Origin: Nocardioides mangrovicus
GTDB lineage: Bacteria; Actinomycetota; Actinomycetes; Propionibacteriales; Nocardioidaceae
Direction of reading: 5' to 3'
Length of the DNA stretch: 64,000 nt
NCBI RefSeq assembly: GCF_003674065.1
Contig: NZ_RDBE01000010.1
Location: 716,906-780,905, forward strand
A program made the translations under genes and the position numbers. How positions within the stretch are numbered: position 1 is the stretch's first letter; every line of letters starts with the position of its first letter. The notes beneath the pieces were generated by a model. The model was not told where the DNA came from. It made no database searches and saw only the letters and a list, made by a program, of their open reading frames with translations. Below, piece after piece: positions 45,134-53,672 of the stretch.

Positions 45134-45982
45134 ATGACCACACCCCCAGGAATGGTGATCATCACCGGAGCGAACTCGGGTCTGGGCCTGGAGACGGCCC
45201 GGGCGCTCGCCGCCGAGGGCGCCCACGTCGTCCTCGCCGTCCGAGACACCGAGCGCGGCGTGGCCGCGGCGGCGGGCATCGCGGGTCGTACCGAGGTGCG
45301 CGAGCTCGACCTCGCCGACCTGTCCTCGGTGCGCTCCTTCGCCGCGGGCATCGACACCGACGTAGGCGTCCTGGTCAACAACGCCGGGATCATGATGGTG
45401 CCCCAGGGTCGCACCGCCGACGGTTTCGAGCGGCACATCGGCACCAACCACCTCGGGCACTTCGCGCTGACGAACCTGCTGCTCCCCCAGATCACCGGGC
45501 GCGTCGTCACGGTCTCCTCCGGGCTGCACAACGGGCCGCAGGTGGACCTCGACGACCTGGACCTCGACGGCTCCTACCGGCCCACCCGGGCCTACCAGCA
45601 GTCCAAGCTGGCCAACCTGCTCTTCACCGCGGAGCTCCAACGACGGCTGATCGAGGCCGGCTCACCGGTGCTGGCCACCGCTGCACACCCCGGGTACTCG
45701 GCCACCAACCTGCAGGCCCACCACGCCAACCCGCTGGCCCGGCTGGGCATGCGCATCGGCAACGTGCTGGTCGCCACCAGTGCCGCGCAGGGAGCCCGGC
45801 CCACCGTCTACGCCGCCACCCAGGACGTCGCGCCGGGTGAGTACGTCGGGCCGACCGGGCTGGGCGGGATGCGCGGCGCGCCGGGCCCGGTGGGTCGCAG
45901 CCGGCAGGCCCAGGACGCCGAGGTGGGCCGCCGGCTGTGGGAGCTCTCCGAGCAGCGCACCGGGATCAGGTTCCCCTGGTGA
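45134..45982 (+). CDS. Short-chain dehydrogenase (retinol dehydrogenase-like)
   Basis: 282 residues. TGANSGLGLETARALA, NNAGIMMVPQ, GTNHLGHFALTNLLLP, catalytic Ser in TVSSGLH and AYQQSKLANLLF are typical of the WW-oxidoreductase/retinol dehydrogenase-like subgroup. Cofactor preference is not obvious; physiological substrate unknown. The start is 16 bp from the GDPD start on the other strand and may share a central CCATGG with it. Confidence 0.9.
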   Translation: MTTPPGMVIITGANSGLGLETARALAAEGAHVVLAVRDTERGVAAAAGIAGRTEVRELDLADLSSVRSFAAGIDTDVGVLVNNAGIMMVPQGRTADGFERHIGTNHLGHFALTNLLLPQITGRVVTVSSGLHNGPQVDLDDLDLDGSYRPTRAYQQSKLANLLFTAELQRRLIEAGSPVLATAAHPGYSATNLQAHHANPLARLGMRIGNVLVATSAAQGARPTVYAATQDVAPGEYVGPTGLGGMRGAPGPVGRSRQAQDAEVGRRLWELSEQRTGIRFPW

Positions 45983-47269
45983 TCAGCGCCGCCCGGGCCA
46001 GCCGGCCGGCAGGTCGATCTGCAGCAGCTCGCCGTCGTCCTGCTGGCCGTTCGGGAGGATCTTCGCCTGCAGCGTGAACGGCGCGGTCGTCTCGTTGACG
46101 CCGCTGATGCCGAAGTCGCTGTCGTTGCTGATGACCAGCCGGCGACCGTGGTCCACCACGGCCACGCCCTCGATCTTGTCGTGGCCGAAGAAGTCGCCGG
46201 TCGGGTCGATGCGGGTCACCAGGCCCGCGACGTCGAGGTAGAGCGAGGAGCTCACCGGGGTGATGCCGGCGGCGCGCAGGTTGCTGATGGTGGTGGCGGT
46301 GTCGTTCTTCCCGGCGATCACCTCGACCTGCTTCCCGGTGACGTCGGTGGCGCCGCGCAGGTCGATCGCGAACAGCTTCTTGTTCGCGCCGGGCTCGAAG
46401 TCGCCGTCGCGCTCGTCGACCAGGAACCGGTGGTCGTCCAGGGCGCTGATCTCCGAGACCCCGGTGTCGGCGCCGTCGGTGTTGTGCAGCACGTAGACGT
46501 ACTGGTGGGTGGCCCGCGAGCGCAGATCGACGGTGACGATGCGCACGGCGGAGAGGTTCTTCGACTTCGGGCCGCCGGGCGCGTTGAGCCCGGCCTGCAT
46601 GATGCCGACCAGCGTGCGGCCGTCGGGGGTGACGCTCAGCCCCTCCATGCCCTTGTTGGGCTCGCGCCAGGCCAGCTCGGCCGGCAGGCCCTGGCCGGGG
46701 CTGAGCCGCTCGATGGCGCGGCCGCGACGGTCGAAGTGCGTGATGAACGGCCCGTACTCGTCGGAGACCCAGAAGGTGCCGTCGCGCATCACCACGAGGC
46801 CCTCGGGGTCGTAGCCGTTCTCGCTGGCCGGCAGCACGTTGCCCTGCAGGTCGGTGATGGTCTCGTTGGTGGAGTTGTCGGGGTTGACCTGGCCGTTGTA
46901 GGGCGTGCCGTCCTTCGCGGCGAGGCCGATGCGGCGCACCAGCACCGCCTTGCCGTGGGCGAGCACGAACTCCCCGATGGCGGGCTGGAAGTCGGGCAGC
47001 GGCTCGATCTTGGTGCCGTCCGGGCCGTCGACGTTGGGCCCGCGGTCGGTGAGGCCGTAGAAGACGTGGTCGCTCCACGGCGAGACCACGAACGAGGAGC
47101 CGTAGGCCTCGCCGGTGATCTTGACCCCGGCGACGGTGGCCAGCGGCGCGACGTGCGGGGTGTAGACGTGCACCCGGGGCTCGCGCGGATGGTCGTGGGC
47201 GACGGCCGGAGCGGCGGTCGCGGCGGTGAGCACGCAGGCGGACAGGCCGAGCAGGACGCGAGAGGGCAT
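45983..47269 (-). CDS. Secreted esterase-like activity of phytase family protein
   Basis: 428 residues. A Sec signal peptide (residues about 1-24, ending APAVA) is followed by a beta-propeller-like domain with GLTDRGPNVDGPDG, DPEGLVVMRDGTFWVSDEYGPFI, NKGMEGLSVTPDG, and DKIEGVAVVDHGRRLVISNDSDFG, the signature of the esterase-like phytase domain. Probably released or surface-bound and acting on phosphate esters, but the activity is a family-level guess. It converges directly with the SDR stop. Confidence 0.87.
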   Translation of the reverse strand: MPSRVLLGLSACVLTAATAAPAVAHDHPREPRVHVYTPHVAPLATVAGVKITGEAYGSSFVVSPWSDHVFYGLTDRGPNVDGPDGTKIEPLPDFQPAIGEFVLAHGKAVLVRRIGLAAKDGTPYNGQVNPDNSTNETITDLQGNVLPASENGYDPEGLVVMRDGTFWVSDEYGPFITHFDRRGRAIERLSPGQGLPAELAWREPNKGMEGLSVTPDGRTLVGIMQAGLNAPGGPKSKNLSAVRIVTVDLRSRATHQYVYVLHNTDGADTGVSEISALDDHRFLVDERDGDFEPGANKKLFAIDLRGATDVTGKQVEVIAGKNDTATTISNLRAAGITPVSSSLYLDVAGLVTRIDPTGDFFGHDKIEGVAVVDHGRRLVISNDSDFGISGVNETTAPFTLQAKILPNGQQDDGELLQIDLPAGWPGRR

Positions 47270-47338
47270 GGCGCGAACCTGTCGCAGCCCGGTGACGAGC
47301 ACGGTGACAAGCACGTGGCCGTCGGGTGAACTGGTGAG

Positions 47339-47881
47339 GTGAGCTTCGTCGCCGAGGACCTCCGCCACTACCTGCAGCAGTCCCGCGACGCGGTCGTCGG
47401 CTCCCTCTCGGACCTCTCGGAGTACGACGTCCGTCGCCCCGTGGTGGCCACGGGCACCAACCTGCTCGGACTGGTCAAGCACCTGATCGGCATCGAGGCC
47501 GGCTACCTCGGCGCGTGCGTCGGGCGGCCGGCACCGTTCGCGCTGCCCTGGTACGACGACGGCTCGGTCTGGAACGGCGCCGACATGTGGGCGCTGCCCA
47601 CCGAGGACCGGGCCTACCTGCTCGGCCTCTACCGGCAGGCCTGGACCCACAGCGACGAGTCGCTGGCCGCGCTGCCGCTGGACGCCCCGGCCACCGTCGC
47701 GTGGTGGCGCGAGGGTGAGCGGTCGACCACCTTCGGGCACCTCGTGGTGCGGGTCGTGGCCGAGACCGCCCAGCACGCCGGGCACTGCGACATCCTGCGC
47801 GAGACGGTGCGGCCCCCCGCGGGGCACGAGGACTTCCGGTCGCGGGTGCTCGCCGCGGCGGCGGAGGTCTGCGGGTCGTAG
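47339..47881 (+). CDS. DinB-family (DUF664) protein
   Basis: 180 residues. A four-helix bundle with the three metal-binding His expected of DinB/YfiT proteins: VKHLIGIEAGYL, then TFGHLVVRVV, then AQHAGHCDILRE. Members bind divalent metal and often transfer thiols such as mycothiol. GTG start. It does not show a TANNNT element, so its promoter is unclear; a ribosome-binding site GGTGAG partly overlaps the start. Confidence 0.85.
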   Translation: MSFVAEDLRHYLQQSRDAVVGSLSDLSEYDVRRPVVATGTNLLGLVKHLIGIEAGYLGACVGRPAPFALPWYDDGSVWNGADMWALPTEDRAYLLGLYRQAWTHSDESLAALPLDAPATVAWWREGERSTTFGHLVVRVVAETAQHAGHCDILRETVRPPAGHEDFRSRVLAAAAEVCGS

Positions 47882-47955
47882 CCTCCTCGGCGGCTGCGGC
47901 TGTGCGACCAGGCCCGGTCCACCACACCGTCCACCTCGAGTCAGTTCCTCGACGG

Positions 47956-49149
47956 CTACCGCTGGCCCCGCAGGAACTTCCCGAAGTGGGGCACCGTGAA
48001 GGCCACGGTGCCCCGTTCCCCGGAGAAGATCAGTCCCTTCTTGACCAGCCCGTCGCGAGCCGGCGAGAGCGACTGGGGCTTGCGGTCCAGGTGGGCGGCG
48101 ACGTCGGCGGTCCTCACGGCGAGGTCGTCGGTGGCGTGGCCGAGGTCGGCCATCGCGCTCATGTAGTCGCGCTCGGCCGGGGTGGCCCGGTCGAAGCGTG
48201 CACCGAAGAAGCCCACGGCCAGCTCCGACTCCGCCTCGGGCGCCGCGCCGCGCACGTCGTCGGCGGTGATCGGCGAGCCGGCGGCGACGTCCCAGGTGAC
48301 CTTGCCGTAGGCCTGCACGAAGTAGGGGTAGCCGTCGGTGAGCCGGTAGAGCTCGTCGAGGGCGTCGGGCTCGTAGCCCACGTCCTCGGTGCCGGCGGGA
48401 ACCGTCCAGGCCCGGTCGGCCATCTCGCGCGGCAGCCGGTCCACCGAGACGTAGCGGAAGAGCCGCTCGGCGTAGGACTTCGAGGCCGACAGCGCCACCG
48501 GCAGGTGCGGCAGCCCGGCCCCGACCACCAGCAGCGGTGCCGCCTGCTGGCTGATCTCGTGGCACGCCCCGCACAGCGCGGCGAGCTCGTCGGGCACCAC
48601 GTCTTGCATCTCGTCGACGAACAGCGCGACGCCCACACCCAGGTCGCCGGCCAGCGAGCCGACGTCGGTGAACAGCTCGACCAGGTCCAGCTCGAGGTCG
48701 CCGGAGTCGGCGCGGCCCTTCGCGGCGGTGACGTCGATCGGCGGCTGCCAGCGACGCGCGCCCTTGCGATCGACCAGCTCCGTACGGAGGGCGAAGGCCT
48801 TGAGCACCCCGGCCACCTGGTCGACGCGCTCGGGGTCGCGGTGACGGTGCGCCACCTCGCGGACGGCGGCGTGCACGGCCTGCGCGAGCGGCAGCCGCAA
48901 GGACTGCTCGGGCCGGGCCTCGACCTTGCCGGTCCCCCACGCCCGGCGCACGGCCTCGCTGCGCAGCGCGTTGAGCAGCACCGTCTTGCCCACCCCGCGC
49001 AGTCCGGAGAGCACCATGCTGCGGTCGGGGCGGCCGGCGGCCACCCGCTCGAGCGTGACGCCGAACTGCGTGAGCTCGCGGTCGCGGCCAGCCAGCTCGG
49101 GTGGCCGCTGCCCGGCGCCGGGGGCGTACGGGTTCCGGATCGGGTCCAC
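47956..49149 (-). CDS. AAA ATPase of the Orc1/STAND-like group
   Basis: 397 residues. Walker A GLRGVGKTVLLN, Walker B VALFVDEMQD, sensor-type segment LVVGAGLPHLP, followed by a C-terminal winged-helix-like part (DVAAHLDRKPQSLSPARDGLVKKGLI). This layout is seen in conserved actinobacterial ATP-binding proteins resembling archaeal Orc1/Cdc6-type ATPases. Role unknown; DNA binding is plausible from the winged helix. TATCGT lies 6 nt before the GTG. Confidence 0.85.
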   Translation of the reverse strand: MDPIRNPYAPGAGQRPPELAGRDRELTQFGVTLERVAAGRPDRSMVLSGLRGVGKTVLLNALRSEAVRRAWGTGKVEARPEQSLRLPLAQAVHAAVREVAHRHRDPERVDQVAGVLKAFALRTELVDRKGARRWQPPIDVTAAKGRADSGDLELDLVELFTDVGSLAGDLGVGVALFVDEMQDVVPDELAALCGACHEISQQAAPLLVVGAGLPHLPVALSASKSYAERLFRYVSVDRLPREMADRAWTVPAGTEDVGYEPDALDELYRLTDGYPYFVQAYGKVTWDVAAGSPITADDVRGAAPEAESELAVGFFGARFDRATPAERDYMSAMADLGHATDDLAVRTADVAAHLDRKPQSLSPARDGLVKKGLIFSGERGTVAFTVPHFGKFLRGQR

Positions 49150-49155
49150 GCTCGC

Positions 49156-49161
49156 ACGATA
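49156..49161 (-). promoter_or_regulatory. -10 element TATCGT of the AAA ATPase gene
   Basis: TATCGT on the minus strand with 6 nt to the GTG at 49149. Leaderless spacing, in the short gap after the MFS gene. Confidence 0.5.
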
Positions 49162-49192
49162 TCGAGGCGTCTAGCGTGAGCCCTAGATTTGG

Positions 49193-50569
49193 CTAGCGTG
49201 TCCTAGCCGCAACTCGGCGGGTGGCGAGGACAGTCAGCGCGGCGAGGCCGGCCGAGAAGCCGATGGCGCCCAGGAAGGAACCGAGCTCGGCGCCGCCACG
49301 CAGCGCGGTGAACACGATCCCAGCCACCGCCACCGAGATCGCGCTGCCCACGGCGTCGGCGATCGTCATCGCCGAGCTGTTCGAGCCCTGCTCGCCGTCG
49401 GCCGAGGCGGCCAGCACGAACGAGCTCGCCCGCGAGGTCACGAGGCCCATGCCGGCACCGGTCGAGATCCAGGCGAGCGCGACGAGGAAAGCCGGGAGCT
49501 GCAGCGCCACCACGATGAACGCGACGCCGACACCGGCCAGCAGCAGCCCCGCACCGATCCGCATGGCGCGGACGTCCGGCAACCGCTCCCCCAGCCGGCC
49601 CTGCACCTGCGACGAGCCGGCCCAGCCGAAGGCCCCGAGAGTCAGCGTCATCCCCGAGAGCCAGGGCGCGACCCCGTAGTGCGCCTGCAGCAGGTAGGGC
49701 AGGTAGACGTCGGCGGCGGCGAAGGCGGCCATCGCGACCCCGCGCATGGCGACGACGGCGGGTAGGCCGGTGGCGAGCCGCAGGGTGCCGACGGGTAGCA
49801 GCGGCCGGTCCGCCAGCAGCACCAGGGCGAGCGCCAGCACCGACCCGACCAGCAGCAGCGGTCCGGACCGGTCGTGGCCCACCAGGTCGAGAGCGGCCAC
49901 CCCGGTCGCCACGAGCACCGCCAGCGCCACCCGGCGGCCTGTGCCGGGCCGCAGCGGCGCCTGCTCCTGCGGCGTGGCCTGCAGCGACGGCGCCACGAAG
50001 CCGACCGCGGCGAGCGCGAGCATGACCACGCCGAGGAAGACCCAGTGCCAGCTCCAGACCTGCGCCACCGCGCCCGCGATCGACGGGCCGATCATCGACG
50101 GCACGACCCAGGCGGCGGCGAAGGCGCCGAAGATCATGGGGTGGTCGACCGGGGCGTACACGCGGGCGACCAGCACGTAGAGGCTGACGATCAGCCCGCC
50201 GGCGCCCGGGCCCTGCAGCCCCCTCCCGGCCACGAACACGCTCATCTCGCCAGCCAGCCCCGAGACCAACAGGCCCAGCACGAACAGCGCCACGGCGGTG
50301 AGCAGTGGCCGCGAGGGGCCTCGCCGGTCGGCCCAGGCGCCCGCGACCACCATGCCGACGATGCTGGCCGCCAACGTCGCGGAGAACGCGACCGCGTACA
50401 GCGCGCGGCCGTCGAGATCGGCGGTGACCGAGGGCATCACCGTCGTGACGGCCAGCTCCTCGAAGGCCGACAAGAACACCAGCGCGACCATCCCGATGGT
50501 CGCCCAGCGGTAGGCCGGGGCGAACAGCGAGGTGTGGGCCTGCGCGGGGCTGGCGTGCGTCGTGGTCAC
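49193..50569 (-). CDS. MFS exporter (multidrug type)
   Basis: 458 residues, about fourteen hydrophobic segments. Motif A appears as GAWADRRGPSRP in the loop between helices two and three, and motif C as WVVPSMIGPSIAGAVA, the proline-glycine antiporter signature of drug-exporting families. The promoter with a 19-bp spacer and a MerR-like dyad suggests induction by a compound, redox stress or metal. The GTG start sits 6 nt after the -10. Confidence 0.9.
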   Translation of the reverse strand: MTTTHASPAQAHTSLFAPAYRWATIGMVALVFLSAFEELAVTTVMPSVTADLDGRALYAVAFSATLAASIVGMVVAGAWADRRGPSRPLLTAVALFVLGLLVSGLAGEMSVFVAGRGLQGPGAGGLIVSLYVLVARVYAPVDHPMIFGAFAAAWVVPSMIGPSIAGAVAQVWSWHWVFLGVVMLALAAVGFVAPSLQATPQEQAPLRPGTGRRVALAVLVATGVAALDLVGHDRSGPLLLVGSVLALALVLLADRPLLPVGTLRLATGLPAVVAMRGVAMAAFAAADVYLPYLLQAHYGVAPWLSGMTLTLGAFGWAGSSQVQGRLGERLPDVRAMRIGAGLLLAGVGVAFIVVALQLPAFLVALAWISTGAGMGLVTSRASSFVLAASADGEQGSNSSAMTIADAVGSAISVAVAGIVFTALRGGAELGSFLGAIGFSAGLAALTVLATRRVAARTR

Positions 50570-50575
50570 CTCGCC

Positions 50576-50606
50576 ACGCTAGGAGTTCAAGCGTGCTTGA
50601 GCTCAA
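50576..50606 (-). promoter_or_regulatory. MerR-type promoter (19-bp spacer) of the MFS gene
   Basis: On the minus strand -35 TTGAGC (50601-50606), exactly 19 nt, then -10 TAGCGT (50576-50581), 6 nt before the GTG at 50569. The long spacer contains the dyad TCAAGC-AC-GCTTGA (50587-50600), as in promoters that MerR/SoxR-family activators untwist. A second palindrome, CTTGAGCTCAAG (50596-50607), overlaps the -35. No merR-like gene is adjacent. Confidence 0.75.
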
Positions 50607-50617
50607 GGGCTCATCGG

Positions 50618-50623
50618 TAGGTT
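50618..50623 (+). promoter_or_regulatory. -10 element TAGGTT of the M3 peptidase gene
   Basis: TAGGTT lies 7 nt before the GTG at 50631. This favours that start over the in-frame TTG at 50622, which would overlap the -10. Confidence 0.5.
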
Positions 50624-50630
50624 GGTCGCC

Positions 50631-52493
50631 GTGACCGACTGGCTCGAGGAACGTGGCACGGAGCGGCTCAAGGCCGCCGGCGACCTGGTGGCGGCGCTGC
50701 GCGACGCCCCACTGGGCGACCCCACTGCGCTCGAGCTGTGGAACGACGTCTCGCTGGCGCTGGCCGACGCCTCCTCGGTGGCTTCGCTGCTCGCCGCCGT
50801 CCATCCCGACCCCGACGTCGTCGCCCGCGCCGAGCGGATCGAGATCGAGACCAGTGGCTTCGCCACCGACCTGCACCTGGACCGCGAGGTCTTCGACCGA
50901 CTCTCTGCGCTGGACCCCGACGCCCTCGACGACGGCGGCCGGCGCGTGCTGACCGACGCCCTGCGCACCTTCCGCCGATCGGGCGTGGACCGCGACGAGG
51001 AGACCCGCGAGCAGGTCCGCGAGCTCGACCAGCAGCTCACCGAGCTGGGCCAGCGGTTCTCGCGCGTCATCCGCGAGGGGCGCCGCACCACCCGCGTGAC
51101 CGCCGAGGCCCTGGCCGGGCTGCCCGCGGACTTCGTCGAGGCCCACCCCGCCGACGCCGACGGCTACGTCGAGATCAGCACCGACTACCCCGACACGCAC
51201 CCCTTCCTCGCCTACGCCCACGACCGGGACGCCCGGCTGGCGGTCGCGCGCACCTTCTACGACCTCGGCCACCCCGACAACGACGAGGTGCTCCGTGAGC
51301 TGCTCGATCTGCGCCACCGCCGCGCGCGGCTGCTCGACTACGAGGACTGGCCCAGCTTCGACGCCGAGGTCAAGATGATCGGCTCCGGCCCGGCGATCGC
51401 CGAGTTCGTCGATCGGATCAGCGACGCCGCCGCCGATGCCGGCCGGCGCGACCTCGGGGTCCTGCTCGAGCGGGCCGCGCAGGACGGCGTCGAGGAGATC
51501 GACCTGGCCTCCTCCCGCTACTACCTCGAGGCCGTCAAGCGCGAGCACCACGGCGTCGACGCCCAGCAGGTGCGCCGCTACTTCGCCTTCGACCGGGTCC
51601 ACGACGGCCTGCTCGCGGTCACCGCTCGCCTCTTCGGGGTCACCTACGAGCGCGTCGAGGCACCGGTGTGGCACGAGGACGTGACCTCCTTCGACGTGCT
51701 GCTCGACGGTGAGCCGCTGGGCCGCATCCACCTCGACCTGCACCCGCGGGCGAGCAAGTACAACCACGCCGCCCAGTTCACCCTGGTGCCGGGCGTGCGC
51801 GGTCGTCAGCTCCCCGAGGGCGTGCTGGTGTGCAACTTCCCGCGCGGGCTCATGGAGCACCGCGACGTCGTCACGCTCTTCCACGAGTTCGGCCACCTGA
51901 TGCACCACACCCTGGCCGGGCGGCAGGACTGGGTGCGCTTCTCGGGGGTGAGCACCGAGTGGGACTTCGTCGAGGCCCCCTCGCAGATGCTCGAGGAGTG
52001 GGCCTGGGACGCCGACGTGCTGCGCACCTTCGCCACTGACGCCGAGGGTGAGCCGATCCCGGCCGACCTGGTGGCGCGCATGCGGGAGGCGGAGGAGTTC
52101 GGCAAGGCCTTCCTGGTGCGCACGCAGATGTTCTACGCAGCGCTCTCCTACTACTTCCACCTCGAGCGCCCGGCCGACCTCGCCGCACGGATGCTGGAGC
52201 TCTACGACGCCTACAGCCTGGTGCGGCCGCTGCCCGACACCCACTTCTACGCCGGGTTCGGGCACCTGGAGGGCTACAGCTCGGGCTACTACACCTACAT
52301 GTGGAGCCTGGTCATCGCCAAGGACCTGTTCAGTGCCTTCGACCCCGCCGCCCTGTTCGCCCCGGAGGTCGCCACCCGCTACCGCGACGCTGTGCTCGCC
52401 CCCGGCGGCTCGGCCGATGCCGCCGACCTGGTCGCGGACTTCCTCGGCCGGCCCTACGACACCCGAGCCTTCGAGGCCTGGCTCGGTCGCTAG
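50631..52493 (+). CDS. M3 family zinc oligopeptidase
   Basis: 620 residues. The zinc site is HEFGH at about residues 418-422, with the third ligand Glu in the following FVEAPSQMLEEW segment. A substrate-binding GYSSGYYTYMWSL segment lies near the C-terminus. Thimet-type oligopeptidases cut short peptides in the cytosol, mainly in peptide recycling. No signal peptide. GTG start fits the TAGGTT spacing. The stop overlaps the frameshifted neighbour by 4 bp. Confidence 0.92.
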   Translation: MTDWLEERGTERLKAAGDLVAALRDAPLGDPTALELWNDVSLALADASSVASLLAAVHPDPDVVARAERIEIETSGFATDLHLDREVFDRLSALDPDALDDGGRRVLTDALRTFRRSGVDRDEETREQVRELDQQLTELGQRFSRVIREGRRTTRVTAEALAGLPADFVEAHPADADGYVEISTDYPDTHPFLAYAHDRDARLAVARTFYDLGHPDNDEVLRELLDLRHRRARLLDYEDWPSFDAEVKMIGSGPAIAEFVDRISDAAADAGRRDLGVLLERAAQDGVEEIDLASSRYYLEAVKREHHGVDAQQVRRYFAFDRVHDGLLAVTARLFGVTYERVEAPVWHEDVTSFDVLLDGEPLGRIHLDLHPRASKYNHAAQFTLVPGVRGRQLPEGVLVCNFPRGLMEHRDVVTLFHEFGHLMHHTLAGRQDWVRFSGVSTEWDFVEAPSQMLEEWAWDADVLRTFATDAEGEPIPADLVARMREAEEFGKAFLVRTQMFYAALSYYFHLERPADLAARMLELYDAYSLVRPLPDTHFYAGFGHLEGYSSGYYTYMWSLVIAKDLFSAFDPAALFAPEVATRYRDAVLAPGGSADAADLVADFLGRPYDTRAFEAWLGR

Positions 52494-53203
52494 CGCTCAG
52501 TCACCAGGGCGGGGCCGGGGGCGAAGTGGTCCCACAGCGCCGCCGCGAAACGGCTCACGCAGGCGGCGACGTCGTCGAGCCGGGGCTGCAGATCCAGGCC
52601 CGGTGCGACTCGCGCGGCGGCCGCGGACAGGTCGTGCTCGACAGCGGCAGGGGCCACCCGCCGCGATGCGGAGGTCGAGGTAGACCCGGTCAGTGGCCGG
52701 CACCTGCTCCACGTCGAGGTGCCGCTGCGCGCTGCGGCGCAACCGGCTGCGGCTCTCCACCCACGAGAACCGGTGGGAGAACGCCCAGAGGATCCGCGCC
52801 GCACGGCTGACGTCGAGACCCGCGCGCCCGGCGTCGGTCAGCACCTCCGCGACGAACAGCTCGACCGACTCCAGGCACACGACGTAGCGATCCTCGCCCC
52901 GGCGCTGCTCGACCACCTTCGCGACGGATGGCTCGAGCAGCTCGGCCGACCGACGGACGTGGAGACCCGCCGCTTGGTCGCCGGACTCGGCGACCTGCGC
53001 GGTCAGCGACGGGGCCGGGACCTTCGTGAGGGTGCGGTAGGTGCCCATCCCGCCCGGCACCCGGTCGGCGCTCGGCGGGTCGGGTTCCGCTTCACCCCGG
53101 GAAGCGGCACACCGGCACGCCAGAGCTCCTCCGCGGTGAAGGCGTCGAGGTCGATCCGGGTCGTCCTGGCCCGCTCGAGCACCTCTGCCGGTGTCTCGCT
53201 CAT
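52490..53203 (-). pseudogene. Frameshifted gene of unknown family
   Basis: Three consecutive pieces on the minus strand make one protein of about 238 residues, but in different frames. It starts MSETPAEVLERARTTRI at 53203, shifts near 53070, runs through GMGTYRTLTKVPAPSL and YVVCLESVELFVAEVL, shifts back near 52660, and ends ALWDHFAPGPALVTER. The two shifts compensate. Start overlaps the upstream gene as ATGA and the end overlaps the M3 stop, so the locus was once a normal gene. I do not recognise the family. Sequencing error is possible. Confidence 0.65.
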
Positions 53204-53643
53204 GCGTGAGGTCGCGACACCCGGGACCACGTGAGCACCGCCAGCCCCAGTGCGGCACCGACCACGATCTCCTGCGGCATCCGGCGCGAGTCCTCGGTCT
53301 GGATCACCGAGTGGAACTCGTCCCAGGCCGCCGGGAACGGCGAGAAGCCGAAGAAGACCGTGCTCGGCTTGTCCAGATCGGGCATCGCGCCGCCCACCAT
53401 CCCGGCCAGCACCCGCCAGCGCTTGCGACGCGGCGCCGAGCGCCAGACCCACGCCATCGCCGCGAGACCGGTCAGACCGTCGGCCACCGCGATGTGCATG
53501 ACCGTCTCGATCGGCCGGTCGCCCCAGTGCGGCACGACGTCCATGCCGAAGTGCGAGGCCACCCCGCCGACGAAGGCGCTGACGGGACCGGGAGCGGCGT
53601 AGCCGACGAGGGCCCCGGCGAGGACGTGGTTGGTCACCAGCAC
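53200..53643 (-). CDS. Small membrane protein, YdjM/metal-dependent hydrolase-like
   Basis: 147 residues. NHVLAGALVG, SHFGMDVVPHWG and AMPDLDKPS place His and Asp residues along two hydrophobic segments, as in membrane-bound metal-dependent hydrolases of the YdjM type. Function unknown. It leads a two-gene unit with the frameshifted gene (ATGA overlap). A weak CAGACT hexamer lies 6 nt before the GTG, opposite the Fpg promoter. Confidence 0.65.
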   Translation of the reverse strand: MLVTNHVLAGALVGYAAPGPVSAFVGGVASHFGMDVVPHWGDRPIETVMHIAVADGLTGLAAMAWVWRSAPRRKRWRVLAGMVGGAMPDLDKPSTVFFGFSPFPAAWDEFHSVIQTEDSRRMPQEIVVGAALGLAVLTWSRVSRPHA

Positions 53644-53660
53644 GGGCCCAGTCTGCCGGG

Positions 53661-53666
53661 TACCGT
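53661..53666 (+). promoter_or_regulatory. -10 element TACCGT of the Fpg/Nei gene
   Basis: TACCGT with 6 nt to the GTG at 53673; leaderless spacing in the 29-bp divergent gap. Confidence 0.5.
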
Positions 53667-53672
53667 GGCAGA

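Noticed and set aside
47882-47955. Small gene or RNA between DinB and the AAA ATPase
   Set aside because: No hairpin, promoter or coding frame that I could support.
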